Assembly (NCBI GenBank): GCA_036556265.1
Contig: DATBJU010000014.1
Span: 1-43,031, forward strand
Reading direction: 5' to 3'
From: JAUSIF01 sp036556265
GTDB lineage: Bacteria > Pseudomonadota > Alphaproteobacteria > Rhizobiales > Xanthobacteraceae
DNA: 43,031 nucleotides
The notes under the pieces were generated by a model. That model saw only the letters and a program-made list of their open reading frames with translations. It had not been told where the DNA came from and did no database searches. A program made the translations under genes and the position numbers. The stretch's first letter is position 1. Each line of letters begins with the position of its first letter. Shown in pieces: positions 31,097 to 39,853 of this stretch.

Positions 31097-32290
31097 TTAC
31101 CAGCCGGCTTTCAGCGAGACGTCAGCGTCCTTGACGTTGACTCCCTTTACGCCGTGGAAGATGCCGTCTTTCCATTGCCCCACTGTCCAGAACCAGGGAT
31201 TGTTCTGTTTGCGCTGATCCATGGTGCCCGCGATTGTCTCGAACGTGCGCGACTTGATGTATGCATTGATCTTGGCGCGATCGACCTCGCCGACGCCTTC
31301 GATTGCTTGCTCAAGTACCTGGAGCGCCGAGTAGTAAATCGCGCTGCCCCAATAGTCCGCGTCGACGCCTGTCACTTCCTTGTGGCGCTTGCGGTAGTCT
31401 TGAATCGGTGGCGTGTTCTGAATGCCGCCGGCACCAAGAATTCCGTCGGCGGACTTGCCGAACTTTGCGCCGAAACCAGGAAACGCCGTTGCGACCGCCG
31501 AGTAGTAGGCTTTGACGGACAGCCCTTCGATCTTGGCCTGCTCGGCCAATCCAAAGCTGTCCGGCGGATAGGACCACGCCACAAACGCGTCTGGGTTCGC
31601 TGCCTTGGCCGCCCTTACGACCGGAGACAAATCCTGAGTTCCCAGTGGATACGACTTGTCATAGACGAGATCGAACCCGAACTGTTTGAAGACCGGGCGT
31701 CCGGCATTGGCCAGTTCGATCCCGAACGCGTCCGCCACGTTCACCATCGCGACCTTTTTGCCGATCTTCTTCTCGTCTACGAGCTTCTTGAGTATTTCTG
31801 CCACCGACCGCGCGTATGAAGTTGTATCGCCGATCCAGAAGTAGATCGTGGGATACTTCTTGACGAGTTCGTCGATCTGGTCGGTGACGGCCGCCACGGC
31901 GAACTGCGGATAGCCGTATTTCGCGAAGGTTGGCGCAGCCGCGAGGTTAAAGCCCGTGCCGTACGGAGCGAAAATGAAGTCGGCCTTGTCTTGGGTGGCC
32001 AGACGCTCAACCGCCTTGATCGTTTCGCCTGGATTGGTCTTGTCATCATAAACGATGAGCTCGACCTTCCGCTGGCCGCTCTTCAACTTGAGCCCGCCGC
32101 GCTTGTTCACGTCGCTGGCCCACAAGTCGAAATTTGGAAAGTGTGTGACTGCCGCTCCGCCAGCGAGCGGGCCGGTCTTCGGCCCCACCACGCCGAGTTT
32201 GATTGTCTCTTGTGCGCTCGCGGCGCCGGCGCCAATCAGGCCGGCAAGCGCCGTCGCCGCTCCAAGTGTCAGTACTGTCCTTCGGTGCAT
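31097..32290 (-). CDS. livK: Liv-type solute-binding protein, second system
   Basis: This 397-residue periplasmic binding protein has a signal peptide (MHRRTVLTLGAATALAGLIGAGAASA, cleavage before QETIK). Fold markers are KLGVVGPKTGPLAGGAAV, KVELIVYDDKTNPGETIKAVERL and DAFVAWSYPPDSFGLAEQAK. ATG 32290 has GGAGGGAG upstream. It belongs to the amide/branched-chain/aromatic ligand group of type 1 binding proteins. The ligand cannot be read from the sequence. It heads the LivK-H-M-G unit. Confidence 0.92.
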   Translation of the reverse strand: MHRRTVLTLGAATALAGLIGAGAASAQETIKLGVVGPKTGPLAGGAAVTHFPNFDLWASDVNKRGGLKLKSGQRKVELIVYDDKTNPGETIKAVERLATQDKADFIFAPYGTGFNLAAAPTFAKYGYPQFAVAAVTDQIDELVKKYPTIYFWIGDTTSYARSVAEILKKLVDEKKIGKKVAMVNVADAFGIELANAGRPVFKQFGFDLVYDKSYPLGTQDLSPVVRAAKAANPDAFVAWSYPPDSFGLAEQAKIEGLSVKAYYSAVATAFPGFGAKFGKSADGILGAGGIQNTPPIQDYRKRHKEVTGVDADYWGSAIYYSALQVLEQAIEGVGEVDRAKINAYIKSRTFETIAGTMDQRKQNNPWFWTVGQWKDGIFHGVKGVNVKDADVSLKAGW

Positions 32291-32658
32291 CGTCTCCCTC
32301 CGCCAGAAATCGGTTTTTTGTCGCGGGGGTGAGCCCCGCTTTTGACGCGGTCATTCGCGCGCGCGGAGTATAGGGGAATTCCCGGAGCAAGTTGAGCGTC
32401 CAAGCCGCAGTCACGTCGGGCTCGGAAGATTAGGCTTTTTCGGCGGTAGCGTTTCTGGTCCCGGCATCTTTTCGGGATTAAATGGTCGATTAGGGGTGTC
32501 CAAAGCCTGGACGCTTCTGAATGCACCACCGTCACATGGCGGGCATGTATACAGGCAGCCGATACAGGGAGCTGTGGCAAGTGACCGAACCGGAGAAGAT
32601 CCTGACACGGAAGCAAGGCCGTGTCGGTTCAGCCCCGCTGCCACCCATTGAATTTTGC
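32291..32658. other. 368-nt gap without a convincing gene
   Basis: This stretch lies between the second livK (transcribed away from it) and the stop of the TRAP permease gene. It must hold the livK promoter, but no clear -35/-10 pair stands out. A 77-codon reading frame on the minus strand (32411-32644) ends in a Pro-rich tail (PGPETLPPKKPNLPSP); it has no recognised domain or ribosome site and I do not call it a gene. The only clear structure is the hairpin at 32587-32630. Confidence 0.5.
32587..32630 (-). terminator. Possible terminator hairpin after the TRAP operon
   Basis: GACACGG (32604-32610) pairs with CCGTGTC (32619-32625), and GAACC (32587-32591) pairs with GGTTC (32626-32630), giving a bulged two-part stem 29 nt beyond the TRAP permease stop on the minus strand. 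There is no U-run, so termination would be weak or Rho-assisted. Confidence 0.4.
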
Positions 32659-34548
32659 TCAGGCCGCCGCCCGCTTTCGTGCCGCGGCGAGCCGCGGAAA
32701 GGCGATGATGATCACGATGCCGAGCAGGATCGTCACGATGTTCAGCGGCGATGCGCCGCCGAGCCAGATCGTCGACGTGCCGATCGATATCGCCAATAGT
32801 AGCGCCGCAATTCGCTCGCTGCCTGTCAGCGGCAACGCGCCCATCGCGCCCTCCGCCGCCCAGGACAGGTAGGCGCCGGACACGAGCACGGTGCCGGTCG
32901 CGTAGAGGATCTCGGTTAGCGAGCCATGCATGATCAGCGCCGGGTTGAGCACGAAGATGAAAGGCAGAAGGTAGCCGGACACACCGGTGCGGATTGCATC
33001 CATCGAGGTTGTCCAGAGATCGGACCCTGCGAGGCCGGCCGCCGTGTAGGACGACATGGCAACTGGCGGCGTCAAGAAGGACATCATACCGAGATAGAAA
33101 ATGAACATGTGCGCGGCGAGCGGATAAATGCCCATCTTCACAAGGGCCGGCGCGAGCACTACGGTCAGCAGCACATAGACCGCTGAAGTCGGCAGACCCA
33201 TGCCGAGCACCAGCGCGATCAATGCCGTAATGAGCAGCATCGCGAGGATGCCCGCGTTCTGGCCGACTTGCGTGAGCAGAAGAGTGGTCGTGAAGGCAAG
33301 ACCGGAAATATTCAGTGCGCCGATGACGATGCCGGCGGCAGCGCTGACCAGGAGAATCGGGATCATTTCTCGGCCGACGCCGACGGTGATCGCCTCGAGC
33401 AGCTTCCGCCAGCCGTAATCCTTCCGCTTGAGGGCGCCGAGTGCCACCATGAGCAGCGACGAATAGATCGCAGCCCGATCCACGCGCATGCCTTGCCAGA
33501 ACATGAGGTACACGAGCAGCCCGATCGGAATCAGGAAGATCCAGCCTTCCGCCATCGCCCCCCCGAGCCGGGGCAGCTGCTCGCGGGGCAGTCCGACCAA
33601 TCCGTTCTGCGCCGCGTAGCTGTCGATCTGGATGAACATGACGATGTAAAAGATGGCTGCGGGAACAGCGGCGGCGAGGACCACGTCGCTGTAAGGGATT
33701 TGCAGGAACTCGGCGATCAGGAACGCCGTAGCGCCCATCACGGGCGGCGTGAACTGCCCCGCCGTCGACGAACTGGCTTCGATGCCGGCCGCCATCGAGG
33801 GCCGGAAGCCCGCGCGGATCATGAGCGGGATCGTGACGATACCGCTCGACACGACGTTGGCGACCGCCGAGCCGCTGATCACTCCGAACATGGCCGACGA
33901 CGCGACGGCGACCTTCGCAGGCCCGCCGCGATAGTTGCCGAGAAGCGCCATAGAGACGTGATCGAAGAAGTTGCCGGCGCCGGCCGCCTCCAGTGACTTG
34001 GAGAACACGATGAAGGCGAGCACGATCGTGGTCGCCACAGCAAGCACGAGACCCGGCACCCCGTTCGAGTCGTAGTAGAGATACAGAATGAGCCGGCTCG
34101 GTTGGGTGTATTGTCCTTCCAGGGTTCCCGGGAACCAGTGGCCGACGAAGGCGTAAAGACCGATCGCGCCCATGGTGAGCGTGATTGCAGCGCCCACGTT
34201 CTGGTAGAGGGACAGCCCCAGCAGCCCGAGGGCGACGAGGCCCGGCACCCAGCGGTCAAGCGGCCGATGCGCCGGGTCGATGATCCAGTCACTGAAATGG
34301 TAGGCGGCGGTTCCCCAAGATGCGAGCGCCGCAACCGCGAGGGCGGCTTCGACCCATCCTGCTCGCTTGCCGAACGGCGCGTGGATGAAGCCCGCGCCGG
34401 TGACGAGGCCGGCGATCACGAGCAGGAATTGCTCCTGGATGATTCCGCCCCAGCCGACCTGGAGCGGCGCGTCGAACACCCAAAGCACGCTCAGGATCGT
34501 GATCGCGGCGAGGCATGCGCGCCGAATCCATTCCGCCAGCAGGGCCAT
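32659..34548 (-). CDS. TRAP transporter fused permease (TAXI type)
   Basis: This 629-residue membrane protein joins the small (4-TM, DctQ-like) and large (12-TM, DctM-like) TRAP permease parts, as is usual for TAXI systems. The DctM part shows SGSAVANVVSSGIVTIPLMIRAGF, SSSTAGQFTPPVMGATAFLIAEF and LGMGLPTSAVYVLLTVVLAPAL. ATG 34548 has GGAG upstream; a start at 34635 would overlap the binding-protein gene and I rejected it. It uses an ion gradient to take up a solute delivered by the TAXI binding protein encoded 44 nt upstream. TAXI systems transport organic acids such as 2-oxoglutarate, succinate or glutamate in the few cases studied; the substrate here is unknown. Confidence 0.93.
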   Translation of the reverse strand: MALLAEWIRRACLAAITILSVLWVFDAPLQVGWGGIIQEQFLLVIAGLVTGAGFIHAPFGKRAGWVEAALAVAALASWGTAAYHFSDWIIDPAHRPLDRWVPGLVALGLLGLSLYQNVGAAITLTMGAIGLYAFVGHWFPGTLEGQYTQPSRLILYLYYDSNGVPGLVLAVATTIVLAFIVFSKSLEAAGAGNFFDHVSMALLGNYRGGPAKVAVASSAMFGVISGSAVANVVSSGIVTIPLMIRAGFRPSMAAGIEASSSTAGQFTPPVMGATAFLIAEFLQIPYSDVVLAAAVPAAIFYIVMFIQIDSYAAQNGLVGLPREQLPRLGGAMAEGWIFLIPIGLLVYLMFWQGMRVDRAAIYSSLLMVALGALKRKDYGWRKLLEAITVGVGREMIPILLVSAAAGIVIGALNISGLAFTTTLLLTQVGQNAGILAMLLITALIALVLGMGLPTSAVYVLLTVVLAPALVKMGIYPLAAHMFIFYLGMMSFLTPPVAMSSYTAAGLAGSDLWTTSMDAIRTGVSGYLLPFIFVLNPALIMHGSLTEILYATGTVLVSGAYLSWAAEGAMGALPLTGSERIAALLLAISIGTSTIWLGGASPLNIVTILLGIVIIIAFPRLAAARKRAAA

Positions 34549-34592
34549 GCTCGCTCCGAAAGCGATGATCGACGCGGACCGATCGGCCCTGG

Positions 34593-35606
34593 TTACATGA
34601 TCGCCTTCTGCGCTTCCTCGTTTCGGCCGGACCACATGTTCTTTGCCTTGAGCGCGGCGATTGCGCCCGGATGATAGGGTACGACGTTGGTCGCCCGCGA
34701 CAGATCCTCCTTCTTGGCGCTCCGCAACGGGGGGTAGTCCTTCTGCAGGTCGGCCCAGGCTTCGACCAACACCGTGGTGATTTTGTTGGCGTCCTCATCG
34801 GGCACGCTCGAGCCGGCGAGCAGGAACACGTCATATGTGCCGATCGTAACCGGCTCGGTCACTTCCGGCATGCGCTCGTTTGGCATGAGCTTCGTCAGCG
34901 AGGTGCCCGGTAGCGCCTTGGCCATGAACTCGTCGGTCGCATTCGGGCCGCTGACGTCGAGATAGCGGATGCCTCCGGGCACGGAGGCGTGCATCTCCTT
35001 CACCATGGCGATGCCTGCCGCCACCGCCGACGCGGCCACTGTCTTGTCAGCGACCGCGTCCAGGCCCTGCTTCAGCCCCGCAACGGAAACATGCTCGACG
35101 TCGGTCAGTTGCAGCCCGCCAGCCCGGATCATCGCCTCATTCATCGGTTTCAGACCGAGCAGCGCCTTGAACTCCATGACGACCTTCTTGCCTTTGAGAT
35201 CGGCGATCGTCTTCAGGCCGGAGTCAGCGCGCACCGTGAACGTGTAGGGCAATGAGAAGATGCGCACGAGCGAGCGCAGGTTCTTCATCGCTTTGCCCTT
35301 GTAGTCGCCCTCGCCGCGGTAGGCAGCACCCGAGTCGATCGTTGACGACAGGCTTGTGGTCAGTTCGCCGTTGTTGACGAGCGGCAGCGCCACCGATGAG
35401 CCCGCGAGCGGCTGCACGATCGCCTGCAGCCCGGCCTTCTCGGTGATAACCTTCGCGAGGCCGCCGCCGAGTTGGTAGTAGATGCTGCCTGCCGGATTGG
35501 TGCCGATCGTGATCCGCTTCGTCTGCGCGAAAGTGGGCAGACCCGGCGCGAGCGCGACCGTCGCACCGGCCGCGCCCATGAACTGGCGGCGTGTGAATTT
35601 GCTCAT
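34593..35606 (-). CDS. TAXI-family TRAP solute-binding protein, Tat-exported
   Basis: This 337-residue periplasmic protein has a twin-arginine signal (FTRRQFMGAAG) and the TAXI fold markers ITIGTNPAGSIYYQLGGGLAKVI and YTFTVRADSGLKTIADLKGKKV. ATG 35606 has GGGAG 8 nt upstream; the frame continues to 35711 without family similarity. It begins the TAXI unit and is followed by the fused permease after 44 nt. The gene upstream, a crotonase, is divergent with a 191-nt gap. The ligand is unknown but its place between aromatic-degradation loci suggests an organic acid. Confidence 0.93.
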   Translation of the reverse strand: MSKFTRRQFMGAAGATVALAPGLPTFAQTKRITIGTNPAGSIYYQLGGGLAKVITEKAGLQAIVQPLAGSSVALPLVNNGELTTSLSSTIDSGAAYRGEGDYKGKAMKNLRSLVRIFSLPYTFTVRADSGLKTIADLKGKKVVMEFKALLGLKPMNEAMIRAGGLQLTDVEHVSVAGLKQGLDAVADKTVAASAVAAGIAMVKEMHASVPGGIRYLDVSGPNATDEFMAKALPGTSLTKLMPNERMPEVTEPVTIGTYDVFLLAGSSVPDEDANKITTVLVEAWADLQKDYPPLRSAKKEDLSRATNVVPYHPGAIAALKAKNMWSGRNEEAQKAIM

Positions 35607-35797
35607 GACGTTTCTCCCGACTCGGTTCTTGGTGTGACTGGCCGGACCCGCGTGCGCAAGACACCCGCGCCGACTGTTGGCCCATCGTAAGTCCCTGATT
35701 AAATTCGACAAGGAAAATTCTCGGGCAACTGCGGCCCAGGCCCGTCGCGCGCCCGTAGCATGCTAAGACCGCCCGTACGGCACGGAGAATTCAGAAC

Positions 35798-36589
35798 ATG
35801 GCGGGCAGCGACAAAATTCTCGCGCGGACCGAGGGCCGCGTCGGCTATTTGGTTTTCAACAACCCCGAGCGCCTCAACGCGGTCTCGCTCGAGATGTGGG
35901 ACCAGGTTGGGGAGCATCTTGCAAGCCTTGCCGATGACGCAAGCGTTGGCGTCGTTGTGCTCACGGGCGCCGGCAACAAGGCATTCGTCTCGGGCGCCGA
36001 CATCTCGAAATTCGAGAATGAGCGTGGCAGCAAGGAAGCGGTTGCGCGCTACAACACAGCTGTCGACAGGGCCTATTCCGCTGTGCACGATTTCCCCAAA
36101 CCCACGATCGCTATGATCCGCGGCTTCTGCGTCGGCGGCGGACTGGGGCTGGCCGCAAATTGTGATATTCGCATCGCCAGCGAGCACTCCCGCTTTGCCA
36201 TGCCGGCGGCGAGGCTCGGTCTCGGCTACGACATCGCGGGCATACAACGGTTCGTGGAAGTGCTCGGCTCTTCGTTCACCAAGGAGATGTTCTTCACGGC
36301 GCGTCAGTTCGATGCGGATGAGGCGCGCGCTATGGGTTTTGTGAACAGGATTGTGCCTGATGCGGAAATCGAATCCTACGTGCGCGAGTACGCGGGCATG
36401 ATTGCCGCCAACGCGCCGCTCACGATTGCGTCAGTCAAGTTCATTGTCGGCGAGTTGATGAAGGAGCATTCCGCGCGCGATCTCGAGCGTTGCGCGGCGC
36501 TCGTCGAAAGATGCTTCGCGAGCCGCGACTATGAGGAAGGTCGGCGCGCGTTCATGGAAAAGCGCAAGCCGGCATTCACGGGTACCTGA
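35798..36589 (+). CDS. Enoyl-CoA hydratase/isomerase-family protein, atypical
   Basis: This 263-residue crotonase-fold protein keeps the oxyanion-hole segment FVSGADISKFE but lacks both glutamates of classic enoyl-CoA hydratases: Gly117 in GGGLGLAANCD and Ala137 in MPAARLGLGYDIAG. The C-terminal trimerisation region (RAFMEKRKPAFTG) is intact. It is therefore unlikely to be a standard hydratase; isomerase, hydrolase or decarboxylase-type chemistry is possible. ATG 35798 has a GGAG upstream. It is a single-gene unit divergent from the TAXI transporter and convergent with the CHAP-type gene. It may act on a CoA ester made from the imported acid. Confidence 0.85.
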   Translation: MAGSDKILARTEGRVGYLVFNNPERLNAVSLEMWDQVGEHLASLADDASVGVVVLTGAGNKAFVSGADISKFENERGSKEAVARYNTAVDRAYSAVHDFPKPTIAMIRGFCVGGGLGLAANCDIRIASEHSRFAMPAARLGLGYDIAGIQRFVEVLGSSFTKEMFFTARQFDADEARAMGFVNRIVPDAEIESYVREYAGMIAANAPLTIASVKFIVGELMKEHSARDLERCAALVERCFASRDYEEGRRAFMEKRKPAFTGT

Positions 36590-36659
36590 GGCTCGAAAAC
36601 GCGACGCCCGCGATCCGGCGATGGACCGCGGGCGCGACTGCAAGATTTCTCCTGGAGGA

Positions 36660-37214
36660 CTATCCCGCAGGCCAAACGTAGGCCATCACGCGGCCTGCAG
36701 GGTACGGCGCTTCCGCAACCGTGTTGTTGTGGTTGCCGGAGATCAGGATCGGATTGCCCTTTGGGTCGACTCCAGTGACGATCCCGACGTGCCCGGCGGA
36801 CTTGCCGCGGCTGATGACGGCAATCGCGCCCACCCGCGGACCGGAGATTCGCTGTCCATAACTCGCGAAAGAGCCGGCCATGCTCGAAGACGTCCCCTTC
36901 ATTCCGCTTCGTTGCAGTACGAGATTGAGGAAGTCGGCGCACCACAGAGTCCTGCGGTTTGTGGGGTTAGTCCCTGTATAGCCGCGCGCGACGGCGATCC
37001 AACGCGGAGCGCCAAGATCGGCGAGCTGAAGCGCCGGAGTCGTAGCACCGGCTGTTCTGGACCCACGTCCGTTCTGCGTTTTTGTCATTTTTGTTGGCGT
37101 GTAGGTCATCGGCTGACCGCGCATGTCGTCGATGTACGGATCGGCCTTCAACGAGTTCGGTGTCGCCATGGCAAGCATTGCAAAAATCATGGCGACGCGA
37201 GCGAAACGCTGCAT
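36660..37214 (-). CDS. Secreted CHAP/TIGR02594-type protein
   Basis: This 184-residue protein has a signal peptide (MIFAMLAMATPNSLKADP), a 40-residue basic, Thr/Gly-rich linker and an NlpC/P60-like CHAP domain of the TIGR02594 type: WCADFLNLVLQRSG with catalytic Cys92, GTSSSMAGSFASYG, and GHVGIVTG with His142. Such proteins are cell-wall amidases or endopeptidases, or structural relatives, acting in the periplasm. ATG 37214 has AAGGGAAAC upstream. It stands alone between catabolic genes and has no evident link to them. Confidence 0.85.
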   Translation of the reverse strand: MQRFARVAMIFAMLAMATPNSLKADPYIDDMRGQPMTYTPTKMTKTQNGRGSRTAGATTPALQLADLGAPRWIAVARGYTGTNPTNRRTLWCADFLNLVLQRSGMKGTSSSMAGSFASYGQRISGPRVGAIAVISRGKSAGHVGIVTGVDPKGNPILISGNHNNTVAEAPYPAGRVMAYVWPAG

Positions 37215-37452
37215 TTCGTCGTTTCCCTTGCTGTTGCGGAAGCAGCGGACATGCTTGGAGAAAATGGGCGCGGATGGGGCGGCAAATGGGCTGCAAATGC
37301 GACAAAGGGTGCATATGCTGAATCGCGAACAGCAGCAGCGTCGCGAGTCTTTCGGTTAATCGGCGCGCGTGAGTAAGGACTCGTGGCGAAGAATGGGCCG
37401 TGCGCCGAAAGGCGCCGCAGTCGTTAAGCGGGTCACGCGCGAATCAACGATT

Positions 37453-37469
37453 CGTTCGCATGTCGAACG
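37453..37469. promoter_or_regulatory. Putative IclR/PcaR-type operator, site 1
   Basis: CGTTCGCATGTCGAACG is a perfect 6-bp dyad around five bases. The same palindrome, differing only in the spacer, occurs 33 nt upstream of the IclR-type gene (39854-39870). It overlaps the -35 region of the TATAAT promoter at 37488-37493, and a further GGTTCG half-site follows at 37480-37485. It should control the hydantoinase gene. Confidence 0.7.
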
Positions 37470-37487
37470 CGTCGAGAACGGTTCGTG

Positions 37488-37493
37488 TATAAT
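37488..37493 (+). promoter_or_regulatory. -10 element TATAAT of the hydantoinase promoter
   Basis: A consensus TATAAT ends two bases before an in-frame ATG at 37496. Transcription would begin near 37500, inside or after that ATG, so the ATG cannot be the normal start; GTG 37514 with AGGTGA upstream fits. The -35 position (about 37465-37470, GAACGC) is poor and lies in the palindrome, as expected for a regulated promoter. Confidence 0.6.
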
Positions 37494-37513
37494 TCATGCA
37501 AACAGGTGATCGA

Positions 37514-38968
37514 GTGGCTGAGTTCGACACTGTCATTCACGGCGGCATGGTTGTCGTCGAAAGTGGATCGACGATGTGCGACGTCGGCATCCGCGGCGGT
37601 CGCGTCGCCGCGCTCGGTAGCGAACTCGGCTCGGCTGTGCAGACGATCGACGCGAGCGGGCGACTCGTTCTGCCGGGCGGCATCGATAGCCATGTTCATC
37701 TCGCCCAGCCGAGCGGTCCCGGCATCGTGATGGCCGACGACTTCGAATCCGGGACACGCGCGGCCGCGTTTGGCGGCAACACGCTTGTGATGCCCTTCTG
37801 CATTCAGGAGAAGGGCAAGAGCCTGCGTGCCGCGCTCACCGAGTATCATGCCAAGGCCGACGGCCGCTGCTACGTCGACACAAGCTTTCACCTCGTGATC
37901 TCTGATCCCACGGAGAGCGTGCTCGGTCAGGAGCTACCCGCGGTGGTCGCCGATGGATACACGTCATTTAAAATTTTCATGACTTACGAGGCGCTGAAGC
38001 TTGCGGACTACGAGATCCTGCGGGTGCTCGCGGTTGCGCGCGAGACGGGCGCCCTCGTGATGGTGCATGCGGAGAACGACGACGCGATCCGCTTTCTGGC
38101 GGAACGATTGGAACGTGCCGGCCGTACGGCCCCGATGAGCCATGCCTTGTCTCGTCCGATTCCGGTCGAACGCGAGGCGACTCACCGGGCAATCTCCCTC
38201 GCCGAACTTCTCGACGTGCCGATCATGATTGTCCATGTCTCGAACGGGCAGGCGATGGAAGAGATCGCGCGCGCCCAGGCGCGCGGTCTTAGGGTTCATG
38301 GCGAGACCTGCCCACAGTATCTGGTGCTCAAGGCGTCGGACATCGCGGGTCTCGAGATTGAAGGGGCGAAGCTCGTGTGCAGCCCGCCACCACGCGACGC
38401 GGCAAGCCAGGAGGCCTGCTGGGATGGCCTTAGACGCGGAATATTTTCAGTGTTTTCGTCGGATCACTGTCCCTTCCGTTACGACGACGAGCACGGCAAG
38501 CGCGCCCCCCGTGGCCGGGCAAACTTCCGCTACGTGCCGAACGGGATACCGGGCATCGAAACACGCTTGCCGATTCTGTTCTCGGAGGGCGTCGGCAAGG
38601 GTCGCATCTCGCTCGAGCAGTTCGTCGCGCTAACCTCTACGAACCATGCGCGGATGTATGGGCTCTATCCGCAAAAAGGAACGATCGCGGTCGGCTCCGA
38701 CGCCGATATCATTCTTTGGGACCCAGATCGACGCGTTCGCATTTCCCGTGAAATTCTGCATGACGCCTGCGACTACACGCCATACGAGGGGATCGAGGTC
38801 ACGGGCTGGCCCGTTCTGACTATGGTACGAGGGAGCATGGTAGTCCGCGACGGAAACCTCGTCGGAAAAAAAAGTCTCGGCCGGCATTTGCCGCGTGAAC
38901 TACCCGCGTCGGCATTGCCGACCGGTCGGCTCGTTACCGATTTCGACCCGGCGCCACGGCGCGTCTGA
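37514..38968 (+). CDS. Dihydropyrimidinase/hydantoinase-family amidohydrolase
   Basis: This 484-residue cyclic amidohydrolase is related to D-hydantoinase and dihydropyrimidinase. Metal ligands visible are His60 and His62 (GGIDSHVHL), the carbamylated Lys153 (YTSFKIFMTY), the histidines of MVHAEN and IVHVSNG, and the aspartate of SSDHCPF. It opens cyclic amides such as hydantoins or dihydropyrimidines in the cytoplasm. I start it at GTG 37514 (AGGTGA 7 nt upstream) because the TATAAT element leaves no leader for ATG 37496. It converges with the IclR-type gene (25-nt gap). The palindrome in its promoter matches one before that regulator, so it is probably a regulon member. No carbamoylase or transporter for hydantoins is adjacent. 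Confidence 0.9.
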   Translation: MAEFDTVIHGGMVVVESGSTMCDVGIRGGRVAALGSELGSAVQTIDASGRLVLPGGIDSHVHLAQPSGPGIVMADDFESGTRAAAFGGNTLVMPFCIQEKGKSLRAALTEYHAKADGRCYVDTSFHLVISDPTESVLGQELPAVVADGYTSFKIFMTYEALKLADYEILRVLAVARETGALVMVHAENDDAIRFLAERLERAGRTAPMSHALSRPIPVEREATHRAISLAELLDVPIMIVHVSNGQAMEEIARAQARGLRVHGETCPQYLVLKASDIAGLEIEGAKLVCSPPPRDAASQEACWDGLRRGIFSVFSSDHCPFRYDDEHGKRAPRGRANFRYVPNGIPGIETRLPILFSEGVGKGRISLEQFVALTSTNHARMYGLYPQKGTIAVGSDADIILWDPDRRVRISREILHDACDYTPYEGIEVTGWPVLTMVRGSMVVRDGNLVGKKSLGRHLPRELPASALPTGRLVTDFDPAPRRV

Positions 38969-38993
38969 AAAGCAATCGCGCGATCTTCGAAGG

Positions 38994-39821
38994 TTAGACC
39001 AGCACCGGCTGGAGGTCGTCAGCTGCTTCCCGGAGCAGCGGCAGGAAGCGCTCCATTATCTCATTGCTCCTAACGCGTCCCGCTGGCGCGGTTGCATTGA
39101 GCGCGGCAACGGTGCGCCCGCGCGGATCGATCACCGGCACAGCAATCGAGCAGAGGCCGGTTTCCACTTCGCCGTCCGAGATCGCAAATCCTTCCTGTCG
39201 TGCAGTCAAGATCGCGCGGCGGATCGCGGCAGCCTCCGTGACGGTCCGTGGTGTGAACGCCTGCGGCGCAAGCCGCGCGAGAAATGCGTTGAGCCGTTCA
39301 TCTGGATTGCCCGCAAGCAACACACGACCAAGCGCCGTGCAGAATGCGGGAAGGCGGCTTCCAACCGAATGGCCGGCAGAGAGGAGCCAGTTGGTCCTCG
39401 CGCCGGCAACGAGGAGGACATCATCTTCATCGAGGATCGCCGCCCAGCAAGACTCCCGCGTGGTCATCGCGAGGCGTTCGAGCAACGGTTGAGCGGCGCG
39501 TGGTAGCGGAGAAGACATGAGATAGGAATTACCGAGCGCCAGTACCTTGGGCGTGAGGGTGAAGTGACGGCCGTCGGTCTCGACGTAGCCGAGCGTCGCA
39601 AGCGTAATGAGCGAGCGACGCACCGTGGCGCGCGGCAGCGATACGCGTTTTGCGATGTCCGCAAGCGTCATACGGGGCCGGTCGGATCCAAATGCGCGAA
39701 TTACCGCGAGACCGCGCGCGAGCGCGGTCACAAAGTCCGGTCGCTCTGTTGGATCGCCGGCTCGCGCCGCAATTGCGGTGATGTCGTCCATTGTCCCCGT
39801 CATCTTCCTGTCGGTTCGCAT
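38994..39821 (-). CDS. pcaR: IclR-family regulator, PcaR/PcaU-type
   Basis: This is a 275-residue regulator with an N-terminal winged helix (MTLADIAKRVSLPRATVRRSLITLATLGYV) and an IclR effector domain (SVGSRLPAFCTALGRVLLAG, EVETGLCSIAVPVIDPRGRTVAALNATAPAGR). The AVP...G...AALN pattern is typical of PcaR/PcaU/PobR-type proteins, which respond to beta-ketoadipate, protocatechuate or 4-hydroxybenzoate. ATG 39821 is used; ATGs at 39803 and 39791 are also possible. A palindrome 33 nt upstream (39854-39870) suggests autoregulation, and divergent pcaIJF is the expected target. Binding the twin palindrome before the hydantoinase gene would extend its regulon. Confidence 0.85.
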   Translation of the reverse strand: MRTDRKMTGTMDDITAIAARAGDPTERPDFVTALARGLAVIRAFGSDRPRMTLADIAKRVSLPRATVRRSLITLATLGYVETDGRHFTLTPKVLALGNSYLMSSPLPRAAQPLLERLAMTTRESCWAAILDEDDVLLVAGARTNWLLSAGHSVGSRLPAFCTALGRVLLAGNPDERLNAFLARLAPQAFTPRTVTEAAAIRRAILTARQEGFAISDGEVETGLCSIAVPVIDPRGRTVAALNATAPAGRVRSNEIMERFLPLLREAADDLQPVLV

Positions 39822-39853
39822 AGCGAAACCGGTGGCCCCGACTCAAGAATTTT

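Noticed and set aside
32411..32644. 77-codon frame with a Pro-rich tail in the gap before the second livK
   Set aside because: No ribosome site, domain or signal peptide; the hairpin at 32587-32630 falls inside it.
36606..36633. 7-bp inverted repeat GCCCGCG/CGCGGGC between convergent genes as terminator
   Set aside because: Short stem, 14-nt loop and no U-run on either strand; such repeats are frequent in GC-rich DNA.
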